From JAVKSM01 sp039583705 (GTDB lineage: Bacteria > Actinomycetota > Actinomycetes > Mycobacteriales > Pseudonocardiaceae), in NCBI GenBank assembly GCA_039583705.1, contig JAVKSM010000046.1, forward strand, positions 1-21,755: DNA of 21,755 nt. Reading direction: 5' to 3'. Made by a program: the position numbers and the translations under genes. Below the pieces are notes generated by a model. It was not told where the DNA came from, made no database searches, and saw only the letters and a program-made list of their open reading frames with translations. Below are positions 20,476 to 21,755 of this stretch, in pieces. Position 1 is the first letter of the stretch. Each line of letters begins with the position of its first letter.

Positions 20476-21755
20476 GCGCGCCGACGCGCAACCGCCGCAG
20501 CCGCCCCGTCGCTGTGGCGGCGGGCGGCGCTGGGGCGTTCACCCCGGACGCGGTGAGCGTCGGCGCCCGGCACCTGCAGGTCGGGGGCGAGTGGGTGGCC
20601 TCCTTCGCCATCACGGGGTTTCCCCGTGAGGTGCATCCCGGCTGGTTGACCCCGCTGCTGACCTACCCCGCCAGGGTGGATGTGGCCCTGCACATCGAGC
20701 CGATCGACCCTGCCACCGCGGCCTCGCGGTTGCGCACACAGCTCGCCAGACTCGAGTCCGGGCGCCGCCAGCGCGAGCAGCACGGACGGCTGGCCGATCC
20801 GCAGGTCGAGGTGGCCACCGAGGACGCCTACGACCTGTCCGCCCGGGTTGCCCGCGGGGAGGGCAAGCTGTTCCGCGTCGGGCTGTACCTGACGGTTCAC
20901 GCCGGCTCGCAGCCGGCGCTGGCCGATGAGGTGGCGGCCGTGCGGTCGCTGTGCGCGTCGTTGTTGCTCGACGCCAAGCACACCACCTACCGCTCGCTGC
21001 AGGGTTGGGTGTGCACGCTGCCGATGGGCCTGGACCTCATCGGCATGCGACGGACCTTCGACACCGCGGCGCTCGCCGCCGCCTTCCCGTTCACCAGCCC
21101 GGAGCTGCCCCCGGCCGAGCCCACCAGCGTGGCGGCGCCGTCGGGGGTGCTGTACGGCTACACCCTCGGATCCCAGGGGCTGGTGCACTGGGACCGCTTC
21201 GCGTGCGACAACCACAACGCGGTCGTGCTCGGCCGCTCCGGCGCCGGCAAGTCCTACCTGGTCAAGCTGGAACTGCTGCGCAGCCTGTACCGGGGGATCG
21301 AGGCCTGGGTCATCGACCCCGAGGACGAATACGCCCGCCTCGCAGCAGCCGTGGGCGGCACCTACGTCCACCTCGGCGCCGCCGGTGTCCGGCTGAACCC
21401 GTTCGACCTGCCCATCCACACCCGCGGCGACGGGCGGCGCACCGCCCCCCGCGACGCCCTGATCCGGCGGTCCCTGTTCCTGCACACCGCCATCTCGGTG
21501 CTGCTGGGAACCGAACCTGACCCGGCCCAGCGGGCCGTGCTGGACCGGGGGATCGCCGCGACCTACCAGCGGGTGGGGATCACCGCCGACGCGCGCACCT
21601 GGACCCGCCCCGCCCCGACGCTGCGGACCCTGCGCGACATCCTCGCCACCACCGGCCAGGCCGGCGACCGGGCCGCGAGCGAGCTGGCGGCCCGGCTGCA
21701 CCCGTTCACCGACGGCGCCTTCCAGCAGCTGTTCGACGGGCAGACCACCACCACC
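20472..21755 (+). CDS. VirB4-like conjugation ATPase, 3' end outside window
   Basis: GTG 20472 (GTGA overlap with the previous stop) opens a frame running through the last base, 428 codons. The N-terminal half (GGEWVASFAITGFPREVHPG; DVALHIEPIDPATAASRLRT; QLARLESGRRQREQHGRLAD) is the VirB4/CagE N-terminal domain. Walker A is LGRSGAGKSYLVK (Lys260) and Walker B-like VIDPEDEY has Asp282. VRLNPFD follows, as in VirB4/TraC ATPases that energise substrate transfer and pilus assembly. It is the strongest evidence that this is a true T4SS cluster, not the single-TraB FtsK-like transfer system of many Streptomyces plasmids. The HerA-like C-terminal motifs are not in view. Confidence 0.92.
   Translation, partial: MSAPTRNRRSRPVAVAAGGAGAFTPDAVSVGARHLQVGGEWVASFAITGFPREVHPGWLTPLLTYPARVDVALHIEPIDPATAASRLRTQLARLESGRRQREQHGRLADPQVEVATEDAYDLSARVARGEGKLFRVGLYLTVHAGSQPALADEVAAVRSLCASLLLDAKHTTYRSLQGWVCTLPMGLDLIGMRRTFDTAALAAAFPFTSPELPPAEPTSVAAPSGVLYGYTLGSQGLVHWDRFACDNHNAVVLGRSGAGKSYLVKLELLRSLYRGIEAWVIDPEDEYARLAAAVGGTYVHLGAAGVRLNPFDLPIHTRGDGRRTAPRDALIRRSLFLHTAISVLLGTEPDPAQRAVLDRGIAATYQRVGITADARTWTRPAPTLRTLRDILATTGQAGDRAASELAARLHPFTDGAFQQLFDGQTTTT

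Noticed and set aside
20358..21701. 447-codon minus-strand frame over the PrgI/VirB4 junction
   Set aside because: Gly/Gln/Val-rich translation without motifs, opposite a VirB4-like ATPase with Walker A and B. Shadow.

Overview
The window is high-GC DNA with strong G/C bias at third codon positions. Its XRE/TPR-type regulators, DUF574 methyltransferase, large serine recombinase and PrgI/TrbL/VirB4-type transfer genes are typical of a filamentous actinobacterium (Actinomycetota). I cannot place the genus. No rRNA, tRNA or CRISPR array was seen.

Layout. (1) 1-2940 is a mobile-element graveyard. It holds a multiply frameshifted IS256-type transposase with one recognisable IS end, a 5'-truncated rve/DDE transposase, fragments of two different P-loop ATPase genes, and one intact-looking low-GC gene for a small secreted protein (1261-1581). 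(2) 3177-9672 is an accessory cargo block. It has an XRE/TPR regulator translationally coupled to a flavoprotein (minus strand), and a second XRE regulator with a replaced C-terminus. The 5' end of that second regulator is duplicated at about 7.5 kb. Further right are a hypothetical protein, a Nudix-fold protein lacking the usual catalytic glutamates, a small Cys/His protein and a DUF574 SAM-dependent methyltransferase. (3) 9703-12944 is a recombination scar: an amidohydrolase C-terminal fragment abuts a serine-recombinase C-terminal fragment, which meets tail to tail an intact large serine recombinase. A 95-aa gene with a very strong ribosome binding site precedes and overlaps the recombinase. 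(4) 13184-15357 holds a DUF3024 protein and a two-gene minus-strand operon. That operon encodes an SPPY-type amino-methyltransferase and a paralogue that has lost the SPPY and glycine-rich motifs. (5) 15613-15840 is a highly ordered non-coding region: two inverted arrays of 7-bp repeats at 11-bp spacing around a perfect 16-bp inverted repeat. (6) 15896-21755 is a plus-strand conjugation operon. It encodes a sigma-region-4-like HTH protein, a VirB2-like pilin, a TrbL/VirB6-like membrane protein, a PrgI/VirB3-like protein (frameshifted here) and a VirB4-like ATPase that runs off the window.

Working model (inference): the right half is the core of an integrative or conjugative element using a Gram-positive type IV secretion system. 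The serine recombinase would drive integration. The methyltransferase pair would modify element or host DNA. The phased inverted-repeat region between the divergent methyltransferase and transfer operons would act as operator, oriT or replication site. The left half is cargo and decayed insertion elements.

The most striking points are the six Q-[LY]-x-L-P-[LF] hexapeptides in the tail of the TrbL-like protein, which resemble sliding-clamp-binding motifs, the phased inverted array, and the active/inactive methyltransferase pair.
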